Source: Ischnura elegans (taxonomy: Eukaryota > Arthropoda > Insecta > Odonata > Coenagrionidae). Taken from it: DNA of 64,000 nt. The stretch's first letter is position 1. Each line of letters opens with the position of its first letter. The stretch lies in assembly GCF_921293095.1 (NCBI RefSeq), contig NC_060254.1:63348069-63412068 (forward strand), read 5' to 3'. The notes beneath the pieces are model-generated. The model was not told where the DNA came from. It searched no databases and was given only the letters and a program-made list of their open reading frames with translations. Position numbers and translations under genes: made by a program. Shown in pieces: positions 37,403-50,060 of the stretch.

Positions 37403-38668
37403 GGTATAGTCGGGTACATACTAATAATTCGACCGCACCCACGGGTTTAGAATGAATGGGAAAGGTTTGATTGAGACGGGCAAGTATAGAATTTATCTTC
37501 TATTCTTCCAGCAACAAACTTTTCAACTTTAGAGTTGTGAAGGACGAATACTGAGTGACAAGGAGATACGCATTTTTTTCTGTGTTCAATGCCGTTGCAC
37601 GCGACCAGAATGATTCGGGAAAATTGACGTCACTGAAGATTACAACATTAATGGTATCATAAGTAATCTAAACGTAACAAATGTACCCAAATCCTAAACG
37701 TGGCTAATAACCTTCAAACTGAAAAATTTCACATACTGCGTGAATGCGCAAGATGGAAAATAAAGTTTTTGACCGTGATTTATTTTCCGAAAAACCTGGA
37801 TAATAATTTCATTACTGGCATTACCTTAGGATATCATATAATCTAAGGTTTTGGAATGAACTTCTTCTCTATAAGTTTTACTGGTGATAGCCCGGGCCGT
37901 AATATCTTCATTGGATGATGAAGATGAAGATCCCGCGATACCATCCGCGGCTCGTTCGATCAAACTCCATGTTTTCAGGGAAGAGGTAGTTGGTAGGGTT
38001 TACCACTTACATTACAACAGAGTTTTTTACGTGACACCATCACGTGTACTACCTTTCGTCTGGCTCCTACACTTCGACCTATCTGGCATGGGCGGCTCTA
38101 CCGGGAATAATTGAGAATTAATCTCGCCAGTGCAGCTCCAGGGGTCGTAGGAACGCACAAGCTCATCCACAATTTTCTTGTGAATTGAAGAGGGAAGTAC
38201 TTGATGGAATGGGAGGCTCACAAAATTCTTCTTAAGTACTTAAGTACTAATAGTATGTATTAATAGTAAATGATCGCTCTCACCTCATCGCCGCGCTGCG
38301 GAAATATGTTAAACTAATAAAAGTGCAAACAAAAGTCAAGTTTCAACGGGATGGACTGGTGCTTCCTTAATGTAGTTCTCATGGATTAAAATATGTCCTC
38401 AGAGAAAATTACAACGACCCGGTATGTTCATAACGCCTCAGTATCTTCGGCAAACTTTGAGTATTTCTTCTCGTTCACCGCTTTACATTGCTGAAAATCT
38501 AGTACTAGGAAATGTTTCTCAGTCTCCTCCAAAAGCGGTGCCGCGACCTTATCTGGGATTGCTTAGGAACCTCAATATTAAACACAAAAAAATTACCTCT
38601 ACATGTGACAATTTATTTTAATTTAGCTATACTCAGTGAAGACTGAAATGCTCATTAGTACCCTGCTG
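37403..38668. other. Non-coding stretch
   Basis: Short frames near 37884-38221 overlap on opposite strands without start or splice support. Nothing else is supported. Confidence 0.4.
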
Positions 38669-39042
38669 TTCCGCAAGTTTTTCTTTCACCCACGGTGGAA
38701 TGTTTGCAATTTTGTCGATGATTTGCTTCTGCACCGTTCTAGATAATGACGTTTGTTCGTGAGTAGCGTTTCTCAAACTTCTTCGAGAGATCCCTCCTCA
38801 GTGTTTGTAAACCTAACGAAAACAGTATTGGAAGGTAGAATGTTTTGTAAACGAGGGAGAGGATGGAAGAGAATAGGATTTTAATAAGAATGAAAGTGAA
38901 TTGGCCTTATTATGATTTTAAGAGGGAAGTCAATGAAGGGAACTATTCATAGAATGATTAAGAAGTATTCTGCCGGAATCCCTGACTGCCGGAACTCTTA
39001 AAAAACACTCCATGAAAACCTACCATAATCGGTTTAATCCTT
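38669..39042 (-). repeat. 0.37-kb repeat with an exon-like frame, copy 2
   Basis: Second copy of 36162-36538. The octamer GTACCCTG occurs 2 bp before it (38659-38666) and directly after it (39043-39050), a possible 8-bp target duplication. The minus-strand frame is open here too, with IIDKIANIPP replacing IIDPFANIPP, but the upstream acceptor-like CAG has become CAA. Confidence 0.65.
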
Positions 39043-39257
39043 GTACCCTGTTAGTAATGCTGCTCCTTTTCCATTATACGAGGGTCGTTCGATAAGTAAT
39101 GCCCCACATTTTTTTAAAAAGCCATTGATATACATAGATCAATGTACTTATCGGTGCTTCACAATTGATGTTTGTTCTCTGCGCTGATGAAGTTTGACAC
39201 CGTTCTAGCAGATAGCAGAGCCGTAGTACAGCGTCAAAACGGCGTCTACATATGACT

Positions 39258-39790
39258 CACGTTAAGAACAGCGTGCTGTTATTGAATTTTTGCGTAGAGC
39301 AAAAGAAACCGTGGCGAACATTCATAAACGTGTGTGTTTGTGCAGTGTATGACATGGCTGCAGTTGGTAGGAGTGAAGATGGGCGATGGGTACAGAAAAT
39401 TACAGCCTCAAGCAGGGACGCAGCTAGGATTTAAGGCTAGGGGGGGTTTTAGGGCTACTAATACTTACGGGTATGAGTTGTGGGGGCCCTCCTCCAGAAA
39501 AATTTTAAGAATAAAGGTTAAAAATGTCGAGTTTTACGGCTTTATGAGGAATATTTGATAAATCCTAACTCTATTCTATAAGTAATACTGATCCAAATAT
39601 GTAAAATGGATTAAATTAAAAATTCTCTGAGCTCTGGGGGGGGGGGGGGGGGGTTTTTCCCCCAAACCCCCCCCCTCGCTGCGCCAATGGTCTCAAGAGA
39701 TGCAGAAACAGAGCTCCATGATCAGCCACCCTCGGCATGGCAACGCCAACAACGAATACATGCTCCCCTAAAATGTTGTCGCTAGGCCTT
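39258..39790 (+). pseudogene. Mariner transposase remnant, N-terminal part
   Basis: Plus-strand readings AVIEFLR, NIHKRV, AVYDMAAVGRSEDGRWVQKI and, after the nested MITE, RDAETELHDQPPS match the order of the N-terminal helix-turn-helix region of mariner transposases. The frame shifts between segments and is broken by the hAT insertion. The DDD catalytic domain is absent. It is clearly dead. Confidence 0.85.
39413..39689 (+). mobile_element. hAT-type MITE, family 1, nested in mariner
   Basis: Inserted in the mariner remnant, with flanks GCCTCAAG (39405-39412) and GTCTCAAG (39690-39697) matching at 7 of 8 positions. The ends are CAGGGACGCAGC and, complemented, CATTGGCGCAGC. It contains a run of about 17 G at 39637 followed by C-runs. 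Relatives lie at 10549-10802 and 52244-52530. Confidence 0.85.
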
Positions 39791-39924
39791 AGAACGTAAT
39801 GGGTACTTCGTAGAAAAATAGGGCAAGGGCAAGACATGTTGATGCATATTTTCACTAAATTCTGACTCTTTACAATAAATATGTTCTGAGAAGAAAAGGG
39901 GCATTACTTATTAAACGACCCTCG

Positions 39925-40827
39925 TATATTTAGTAGCTTCGAAAAAAAAACTGGACAGGTGTGCTACACCGCAGTGAAATCGTCATCTTTAGTCCCTTTC
40001 CAATCACGATGAGAGGAAAAGAAATTTCCCATTCTTTGAAGAGTGCAAGTCACTCGATTTTACTTGTATCCTTAAAAGGAGAAAAGGGACCTTTCACTCT
40101 CTGCATTGTCAAATTTAACCTTGTCCTGATTGATGGGACTACTCCGTATATTTTTCGAAAAAAATCAAGTTAAAATAATTTGGCATTCTTCCTTGCACAT
40201 CCACGCAGCAGGTGGAATTATTCAGCTTGAACGTCGTTGCAGCCACGCTTAGGATTTAAGTTGATTTAAAAAGCTAAGATGACGATCAAGGTTGTGATCT
40301 TCAGTTCTGATCTGCAATTTTCGCGAATCATTCTTGAGGCGTGTGCCGATTTAAAGCCCAAAAAATGGAAATGCTCATCGGCGTGATATTTATTTCGCTT
40401 CACTGTCTTGCCTTCTTAAAAAATCACGAGAAGAAGATATTGTAAGGCTAAGGTTTTTGATGCAAACTAAATGTTACTATGACCAATAGAGACACGATAC
40501 AAGGCCGAAATGCTCAAAGGAGGAATGCAAAAAGTTTAATGGAGTCTTTGATGAATGGAGATATTTTTAAGACCGGGGAAATTATTATTTAGGGGCTGAT
40601 TTTGACACATCTTTTTATGGGAGTGATATATACATTGTTGTGAAATTGCAAATCTATTTCAGGGTTAGTTATTCGTTATTTATTTCCAGTTTGTTTTTAA
40701 GTATGGGTATTTACACAGGGTGGTTTCTGTCACGTGTTAGATTAGATATGAAGCGTAAAAGCACCGAGTTTTGATATAATTTTGGTAAGAACTCAGTACT
40801 CGTTGCTATTGCATCCATCCAACCGTA
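39925..40827. other. Non-coding stretch
   Basis: No supported gene or repeat. Confidence 0.4.
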
Positions 40828-41006
40828 CGAAAAATCCACAGAGAAAAAAATAATTTGCCTTGACCGGGATTCGAACCTGGATCCCGCGTTATCTGGTCGA
40901 ATGCTTTAGCCAGATAAGCTTACGGGAGTACCCGCAATTCACAACTTGTGCATTGCGGATGACTCCGGTAAGAGATATCACCGTGGCAGTACCGGTACAC
41001 TTAAAA
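40828..41006 (-). mobile_element. tRNA-derived SINE with 13-bp target duplication
   Basis: Flanked by identical CCATCCAACCGTA (40815-40827 and 41007-41019). On the minus strand it holds a perfect B-box, GGTTCGAATCC (40867-40877), within a tRNA-like stretch (TATCTGGCTAAAGCATTCGA upstream). It ends with CAAATTATTTTTTTCTCTG. The 5' part has a palindrome built on ACTCCCGTAAG/GCAATGCACAAG. Related fragments lie at 16702-16796 and about 18030. Confidence 0.9.
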
Positions 41007-41019
41007 CCATCCAACCGTA

Positions 41020-42281
41020 ACACACTGAAATCCGTCAACGAATGGCCGCGCTATGCGTATGATGCATTCATTACTGCTTCCCTGAATGTGAACTCCACCG
41101 TTTCCCTCAGAACCAGTGCCCTTTTTTTGGGTCACACTTGTGACGTTTCACCGATATGAGAACGCTACCTTTAAGAGTCAGCGACAGCATGACCAGTCTA
41201 CCGTTTAAGTTCGTCGATTCAAATGACTTTTTTAATGAGAAAATGAAACTGCAATATTTTTATGCATGCTGAAACCTGTTCTGCATCGATTAAGTAAGGA
41301 AATGGCAAAAGTTATTTCTCCTTAAATAAAATTATTGTATTTATTAGCTATTTATGGAGATAAATTTTCATTAAAAAATTAAAAACATACTTTTTGTTTC
41401 TTTTTATCAATACCAAAGCCTGATTTCTTAAGTTTTTGATAGCGAGACAGGAGTATTTAATCACACGGAAATAAGGGCATGAAAACCGGTTAACGTCCTT
41501 GCTTGCGTTCACTGATTTAGCATGGGTGCTATACAACTCTCCATCTTACAATGTATCCCAGCGAATAAGATACAGAGATCGCATGGTATCATGGGTTTTT
41601 GCGAATACGGTACCTTTATCGCGTATTTTAAGTATTAATTCACCAGGAAATGGATAGTGCAATGTTATGTGCAAATGTGTATTTTTATTTTTCTGCTTTT
41701 GTGTTGTACACGGTTGTGTAAGCAAATACCGGCTTCGAAAAATCATCGTAATTAGGAGACTTATTCATTTTATGAGGCGAGTTAAGGAAGGATCTCCGAG
41801 TTTGAATTACGTAAATCATTGAGTAAGGAGTCATTCGAATATTATTTAAGTTAAAAAGTTCCGAGAAAGCCTGAGGCTTGGGATACGAGAGTTTGGAATT
41901 TTAGTTTGCGAGAGAGAGGAAGCGTGGAGTTTACGTACTCGAGCATGATCTTCGCAAAGTAGCCTTTCGAGACCAGGACACTCATCTCAGGTTGGTCATT
42001 GAATAAGGAAAGCCTTGAATCATTATTGGGGGTTTTCAATTTTTCCCGCGGATATTCACCTGTGTTACTTTTTTGCCTTTTTCTGCGAGTGTAAAAATCA
42101 TCCTCATCCGCCCCTCTAATAGTCTCATCTTGCGGATGTACTTGTGTATTTGTTTGTCTACTCTTCTGGTAGTGTCAGCATCTCACATTCAAAATAAAAT
42201 ATTCTTCTATTCAATTCAGTCTTCTTATGCGGAATCAGTATTTCTAATTCATTAACGCGAACTTATGAATCATTCAGAGTA
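41020..42281. other. Non-coding stretch
   Basis: Nothing supportable. Confidence 0.4.
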
Positions 42282-42933
42282 GGGTGGTTTCCTATTATTT
42301 TTTTATTGCCTAAATCGAAAGATTATTACTCCTGGAGTACGCATTTCACGCTTTTAGATTTTTAAATGACGATATCTATTTTTAGTGATTAAATGAATAG
42401 TAAAAATTTTCAAGCGCGCGAAAACGCGACGGCTAAGTATGAATGCTGGGAAAACGCCGTGTGACGTCATTCTGGTTCCCGCTGTCGGCGAGTGAGGTGA
42501 CGTTGGGGCGAGGCTTTGAGTGCTGATACGATGCAGGCTGCTAACAGGTAGCAGATTACCCTGCTAGCAGGTAGCGCTTGGCTTGAATAAGGATTATTAA
42601 TACCCTATCAAACGAAGGAAACTTTCCGACCGTAGGCAGTTTTAATAGGTGATTATTAAGACATGTTTCACTGAGCTCTGTGCCTCATGCATGCATTGGT
42701 AATCTCCAACGATGTAAAACTCCTGACTACTCTTATAGCATCTGGGTCCCTGTGACGTCACGTGGAGTGGCATCGCCTGGGCGCCAATCTGGCCCTTTTC
42801 AAATGCGGTTAAAATTGACCATTGCCATTCGTCTGAACTGGGATTTCTACAACCAAATAATTTGTATATGTATTATGAATATACTAATGGTGGGCAACGA
42901 ATCGCAATCAATGCCTTTCGTTTTATTTGATGT
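42282..42933. mobile_element. MITE, inverted truncated copy of the 33.5-kb element
   Basis: Starts GGGTGGTTTCCTATTATTTT preceded by TA, and is the reverse complement of 33516-34178 along almost its full length. Similarity stops near TTTCGTTTTATTTGATG, so the second terminal repeat is missing. Confidence 0.75.
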
Positions 42934-45569
42934 TGTGTAAAATTGGTGAGCACGTTTCGGTATTTCTCGCTTGCTTTATACCAATTTTTCAGGGTAAAAG
43001 TTTCGGTAGATATTTCATAAAATCCACCAATTAAGAAAAAAATGAGATTGATTTCGATGAGCCACTTTGGAGAATTTTCGATGAGAAATTTTGTACTTCA
43101 ATTTTATTTGGGGAGGCAATGGTTTCATTTATGGGTTGGGCCATTTTTTGTTGCATTAGTATATTTGATGGTGAATGGCTTTGCCGTGAACAGAAGCCAT
43201 TAATGCTTTAGAGAAATTATATCAAATCAAAGTATTAAATTTAAAACCATAGTCTGATGAACTAATTGTAATTTTAGTGTTGTGTTAGTATTGTGTTAAT
43301 AAGTTACGGAGGAATTATGGTAGTAATGATGTAATAGGTTAGTATGGAAATAAACGGCTGTTTATGAATTATTTATTGACGCACACATTAGTTTAATACC
43401 CCTTACGGACGATCTCGAACTTTGAAGGGAACTTATTGCTGCTGCGCATGTTATTAGCAAATTTTTACGGCTGAAGTGAATTCAGGTCACCTTTATTAAA
43501 AGTTAGCGGACGAAATGTAACTAAACATCGATAACGGAACTCATTCACTGCGAGGGCACTTGTAATCTAAAATGCACGAACATGCATAATGAAGCGTAAC
43601 CTGACGGCATGATCTGTAAATTTCTGCGGTTGTTATTCGGTGATGTTTGTATTTTCGTGCTCCCGTGGAGTTCACTGTGAAGCCTATGGAACAATCTACA
43701 TAGTGCTCATATGGATTTGCATTTCCAGCGTGTAAAAAGGGGGTGATTACACAATCAAAGCTTGCGTTGAGAGGCCTTCACTAGCCACCTAACTTACGAC
43801 TAAAAAGAGTATGATTATTCAATTTTAAACGAAACAGTTTCTTTCTTACGAGGACATTATGGAAATACCAATGCGCTGGAAACACGGACAAATTTTTAGG
43901 ACGACGCGAGGATAGAACGGAAAATTTTCAGATTTGAAATATGGTAAAGTATTGAAATATCGACTGATTCACATGGAATCTAATAGTTTCACTTGAGGTG
44001 GGTAAAACTGCAAATGTAGCTATTATTTTTATGAGGTTATTCTACCATTAAACAGTCAAAAATATTTCTCATATTTCTAAATTTGTTTTCGTGAGCTTAA
44101 TTGAATATACTTATAAATTATTTAGACTTTTTCATGGTGTTTTAATCAATTAGAAGTGCATGCATATTGTTTTCTCTATTAATGTTTTCCAAATGTTGCG
44201 GGCATAGCTTTTATCTTTGCTTAGGGCAGAGAATAAGATAAAACCTGGGTATGAGAAATGAGAAAAATAAATTTATAGTTAAAAATAAAAAAAACAACGC
44301 ATCATTAAAGTTTGTCCTGATTAATATTCTGTAATACTAAGGATTAGTTTATAGCTGCATGTACCTCTGGGCTCACCGAATGTATACGTTCCTATCTATC
44401 AGCAATTTATTATTGTCAATATATCATTGTAATGATTATATAGGTAAACTTAAAAAGTCTTCCTCCCAAATAGACAATCAAGATTTATATTGATTTCTGG
44501 CGAATTTGGTGAGTTAAAAATATGTATCTGGCATATTATTAATACGGAACTAAAATGCATGCATGAATACACTAAGTGAATCGTGAGCATATTATTTGTT
44601 GTCAACAAATTTAATTAGTCCTAATTTTTTATCGGTTTCTCTTTGCGAGAATAAAAGGCAATTTAAACTTTGCTGCGCTTTATATTCGGTGCCCGACCGA
44701 TTTCTGTGCCCTCATTGTTATTCTTTCAATTTATAATTTTCCCACAATACAAAGCCATAGGCGTAGGAATGCATTGAAACTGGCCGGACAATGAATCGAG
44801 TTCTGTGGAAAATTGCAACGTTATTCATTATTTCATTATGCACTTATTCCACAAAGCGGTGCCAGAAGCAGTTGAAGTTTTGGTCTCTTTGTTTTGTAGC
44901 CGTTATGAAATGATAAAGAAAACTCCTTTGTTTAGGGCATTAGTTTTGGTGGAGGTGTAGTGTCACATGTACTAGAATTAGAAAAATTGCTGTGATCATT
45001 GAAGTGTGCCAACATTTTTCGGTGGTCTGGCCATGAAAGGTAATTATGAAGGTAAAAGGTAAATATTTTTCACCACTACATATTAACAGCCTTTTCATTC
45101 ACAACAGCATGAATCGATTGCAATGTTTAGTTCCGACTACCATTTAGGAACCATTGTATAAAAGTTTACGATTTGATCAATATTTTTATAAGTGTCCTAG
45201 ATTTTTCTTTAGTTGAAAACAAATCCTATGCAAGTCATTAAATCTCTCACACCATACTCGCGGTGATTTGGATATCTATGTGAAGGTCTTACCTCCTCCT
45301 ATTAATTACTATCTTCTGTATCTTAATTAGTGATTTTCATATTCCATCAACATTTTCGCGAAAAAATCCTTTTCTAATTTTAATAATATATTATCAATGA
45401 AAAATCCATGCAAGAAGGAGCATAAATTTTTTTTTTGGGTTTCTTATCAAAATATTCTACCCGCAAAGCAGGCTTGCATGTAGAATTTTACTGGGTATTC
45501 TGGGATCTAACGATTTGATCGTTGGATCATTCTTCCTCATAGAATGGTTCTCCAAGATTGTTAGAACAT
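42934..45569. other. Non-coding stretch
   Basis: AT-rich, with no gene or element recognised. Confidence 0.45.
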
Positions 45570-48300
45570 TAATTGCGTAACCTTGGTTTCGTTAGTAGTA
45601 GGACCCGCCCGCCTCTGTGACGGTGCGGGATTCCTCGTCCCCTCCCTTCCTTTCCTATCCTTCCCCTGGAGGTGCCGTCGGGCTCTCATCGCGGCGATGC
45701 CTCCCATCCTTATCCTTCCTCTGTCCTCCCCCTCTCGAAGTGGCACGGACGTATAAGTCTCGGAACTTGGTTCCCGGCCCTCGAGAGCGTATCCTTCGCG
45801 GGGCCCGCCCTGGGACCCCCGAATCCACTGGGTATTCTAGGCTGTCTACCGGCATACTTTGGACTTCTCTCTTTAATTCATTGTAAGAATTCCCTTCCGT
45901 TCTATCTTTAAATCATATTCTCCCTCTTTCCGCTCAGTATTCTCTCAAACCAAAACCTTTGTCTTCTCAGCATCTCATTCAGCAGCATCCTCTCTTTTCC
46001 CACCATGCCTATTAGTTCGTCGTTCCGCTTCCTCTCCGTCCACTTCAACTTCTCCATTTTTCTCCAGACCCATATCTTAAACCCATCCAGTATTTTCACG
46101 TCTTCCATCCTAATTCCACTTCCACTACAGACTGGAAGGCTGCACGCTAGGCTTAGATTGCTTGAGGAATCGGGAATTAATTCTTAAACAGCGACACGGA
46201 GAAAATCATTTAAAAACCTTATTATATTTCCAGATCCGGCAGAAACGATTGAGAGATTTTTTGCCGAACGGATAGGTGTGATAATTTTTCCCCCTGGACA
46301 ATAAAGAGCCTTAGTAAAAACTAAATGGAAATACGTTAAAGCATCTCCTTCTCTCTTATAAACGGCTTGTGTCCTAACACCCCCGTCGCGTCGCAAGAGG
46401 GTGGAAATCGAAAAAAGCTTGTAAAAAATAATGTCTCCGTTATTATTTAACTTAGATTCACGATTATTTTCCATTTGAAATGATCTTTACCTCTTTAATC
46501 TGACTCGAATGTTATTTTAGGTATAGGTCAATCAGGGGCTCTCTGACACCATATGGCAGTAACAGTAAAACATCTTTCTTTAAATATTAAAAGCGTTGCG
46601 AGTAAGATACTTATTATGTTCCCAGAAATATTATCAATGAGTTAGAACCATCGATACATAACCCTGAACAAGTTTTCCCGTGATGTATCGATACGCGATA
46701 TCGATAAAATATCCCATATAGTAAGGATAGGAATTTTATCAGTGTATTCCACTGAAATTAATGTATTTTTTTACCGTTTTCATTAGGAAAGCAAACATAT
46801 TTCTGTATCTGAAATGAACGACTAATTACATTGAAATAATACATGCATGAATCAATAAAGTTAAAGGTCATCGTCATCTGAATCAATCTCATCGCTGTTT
46901 CAGTCGGAATCTTTGTTCTCATCAATGAGAAGGAGATTCCTAGCTTTTTTGGGTACTTTCTTATTTCTCTGATTTGAATATGCTGGCGATGATATTATGG
47001 GGTCTAAAGAAAGATAAATTCGAAATATATCCTCGAATGACGCGTCGTACGCTTATTGAGACGGCTTTCCGGGAAGTATGTGGAAAAAGTTTTCTTGTTT
47101 CCGCACCGTAAAGCGCCATTCTCCAAATCAGATTTTTCATTAGACTTTTCTTTAAACTCTTACATAACGATCCTATTATAAACTCTTTATTGTTTAAAAT
47201 TCGAGGAATCAAGCGAGATGGAGTGGAATTGATTCATAATGAAACACTGACTTGCAATTTTCCGCAAAAATAAAATTTAATTCGACTCGACAACTGTTGT
47301 ACCTTGAAAATGATGTAGCAACATCGAAACTCGAGTCGAATTAAATTTTATTTTTGTGGAAAATTGCAAGTCAGTGTTTCATTATCTTTATTGTTTATGA
47401 CTTTATAGTTTAATTGGTGCACCAGCTCGAGTTTGTGAACTAGGTGGCTTTTATCTTCAACCAGAAAATTCCTTGCTCGCGATGCTTTACGAAACTGCTT
47501 AATTTTGGTCTTCTTGTGGTAAATCCTTATTCAATATCCCTCGCAACGCTTGTCTTACGCATCTGTAAGAACCTGCGACCCTCTGGCTGACTGACTAGTC
47601 AACTAATCAACTCCGAATCCTCTGCGAACCTCACTGATTTAAACATCATTCCCCTCATTTTAAATACAGCTTCCAATTCACACTCCACGTCAGACTGTTT
47701 ATTAAACTTTTCTTTAAACTCTTACATAATGATCCTCTTCTAAACTCTTTACTGATCATGAAAACATCCTTTTCCAACACAATTATCTTCCAGATATCTT
47801 TATTGCTGTATCCCCTTTCTTCCAGGGCGCTGCCCAAATATTTAAATTGCTCCATCCGCTCAAGTTTGTGAATCACGTACTTATATCATCGACTTCATAT
47901 TGCTTGCTCGCGATAATTTACGAAACTGCTTCATTTTGGTTTTCTCATGGTTAATCTATCTTCATTTCATATTCCTCGCAACGCTTGGGTTACCTGCGGC
48001 CATCTCGCTGACTGGAAAATCAACTAATCAACGCCGAATAATCAGTGGACCCCATTGATTTAAAAATCATCCCGCCACTTTAACTACAGCTTCCAATTCA
48101 TCCCACGCCTATCTAATATCATCTCCTCAGTATACACGTTAAAAGGAAGTGGCGACGGTGGACAGCCTGTCTCACACCTCGGCCAAATCTTGCCCACTCC
48201 GTTTCTCCGTCTCTCAATTGCGTTGTCCCTTGCTATTGTACCCTCAAATGTAGGGAATACCAAGTTGGTTATTTGTAGAGCCATTCTGTATATACAATTG
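45570..48300 (-). pseudogene. Decayed non-LTR retrotransposon (LINE), reverse transcriptase fragments
   Basis: Minus-strand readings, in order from the high-coordinate end, resemble the second half of a non-LTR reverse transcriptase. RCETGCPPSPLPFNVYTEEM (near 48150) corresponds to the RQGCPLSPLLFN-type motif. MEQFKYLGSALEERG then KSLKKSLINSLTWSV (47876-47655) and KSLMKNLIWRMALYGAET (near 47140) correspond to the thumb and C-terminal segments. ILDGFKIWVWRKMEKLKWTE (46108-45908) corresponds to the usual C-terminal tail. The frame is broken many times, part is duplicated in tandem (about 47080-47690 against 47690-48300), and no YXDD motif is intact. It is inactive. The GC-rich 45600-45860 piece fits its 3' end. 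Confidence 0.75.
47236..47385. mobile_element. Palindromic MITE inside the LINE
   Basis: Two 55-bp arms (47236-47290 and 47331-47385) starting ATAATGAAACACTGACTTGC are reverse complements with essentially one mismatch, around a 40-nt loop. It sits in one of the two tandem LINE copies and is absent from the other. Confidence 0.85.
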
Positions 48301-50040
48301 ACCCTTTATAACCTCCTCACCCAATCAATACCCTCTAAGCAACATCAAAAATGTTTAAACTTTCAGATCTATTTAGGAGATATCTAACCTAAATATTATT
48401 TTCTAGTGTAAATTTTAATGACGAAATATTTAGCTGCCACGATAATTATCATTTAGTGTAAAATTTACAAGTTTTCAAAATGAAAAATCTTGAAATTTGA
48501 TTTCTCTCAGAAACAGCTCTGGGTTACTAAGGGTTAATCGATGTAGATTTGTCAAAGAGACTTGCAAGAATAAAATTGTTATTTCAAATTGGCTGATGCC
48601 TATTTATGCAATTTAGGCTCAAAAAAGGCTATTCGGGCTTTCAGCCGGGCTATCTCTCTCCACTTGGCCGAGTTTTCGAAATCCGAGTCGCGCTTCATGA
48701 TCAGGGCTGATCGATGGAACTGATAGAACGCCACTCGGGTTCCGAAGCGTCAGCCGAATGGAGAGAAATAATCCAGTCAGAAATATTCACCAGGATCTTA
48801 ATATTTAATTTATAATTTTGATGAGAATAATAACCGAGGATATTTACACACTGCGTAAATCAATTAACACATTTCAAAGGTTTGAGAAAAATTATCAAAT
48901 AAAGAAGTTCAGGAAAGATAACCACACCCTTGCTCGAATGCGTAAATTAGCCCTTGATAGTTTGATATGAGAGAAGTCAAAGCAAGGAAAGGTCTCTGAG
49001 TGCTTGGAGTATCATTGAATGCTATGTTTATCAGATACATAACTAGCAATAATGTGGATGAACTATAGATTTCCTTACCTAAACGCATTTTTTTTCACAA
49101 TTTCTCACTCTTTGAACCAGGAATTACTCCCAATATCCTCTTTCGCTCAACTAAATTTTATGATTTCGATCCAAGCATTCGGTATTTATATGGACTCTGA
49201 ATTCAAATAAATAGATGTCCTAGATGGCAGACAAGCATGCTGGTTAAGCCTCACAGTGACGATTCAAAATTTTTAATATGGTACATATTTTCAAGGAAAA
49301 TAACGAGATAACATAACGAGAGCAGTATTATGTTAGTATATGCGAAATAGACAAAGAAATGTCATCTATTATTGAATATTACAAACCTACACGATAAACG
49401 TTGACTCTCACATAAGCGAACTTAATTTTTGCGTATATTCAACTTTCAAAGAATAAAAAATGCAAGTAATCAGTGCACATCTATTTTGTATGGCTCAATC
49501 AGTTATTACATTCGGGAATAATTTTTAACTTTTTTTTCTGTTGACTCCAATTTTTGAGCTGGTTTAGGGTAAAATAGGCTTGATAATTTCAAAAATGTAG
49601 TTACTTTTCTTCTATCGCGTCGAGTTTTTTCACTATTCCTTGTGTAATTGTAACCACTGTTTGATTGAGCGTAGGTCACAAGAGGCATCATTGCTCTCCA
49701 ATTTGCTGACATGAACTTTATGTGACTGTTGCTGGGTGATTGGCGCCGCAGAAGGCCATCGACAGGTGTATAATTGTGTCATTATGTAGAAGATGATTAT
49801 CGGTTTCTCTGTGAGAATTTTGAGATTCCTCGGAAAATTAAGAACAGATGTTCTTTTTGTCATATTCACTGACTGAGTTGATTTTTAGCTTCATAGTATT
49901 TAGTTTAGTAGTTGTTTAAATAGGTCCTTAGGTAGTCAACAGGTGTAGCAGTAGTCTCATATTATAGGACATCGAAGGATTTTAGGGAAAATAAAATTAT
50001 TAAAGGTAATAAGAATATATTAAGGGAAATAAGAACAACG
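48301..50040. other. Non-coding stretch
   Basis: AT-rich, with no supported gene. Confidence 0.45.
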
Positions 50041-50060
50041 ATTGCAGTTAAGGAGATTTT

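Larger units (their letters stand above)
39079..39924 (+). mobile_element. Deleted mariner element with a nested hAT MITE
   Basis: The 27-bp terminal inverted repeats start CGAGGGTCGTTCGATAAG (39079-39105; complement at 39898-39924) and differ at two positions. TA flanks both ends (39077-39078 and 39925-39926), the mariner target duplication. Without the 285 bp of nested insertion and its target repeat, only about 560 bp remains of a usual length near 1.3 kb. The element has lost the catalytic region and is non-autonomous. Confidence 0.9.

Noticed and set aside
40861-40930. Possible functional tRNA gene
   Set aside because: It has a perfect B-box but sits inside a SINE with its own target duplication and no complete acceptor stem.
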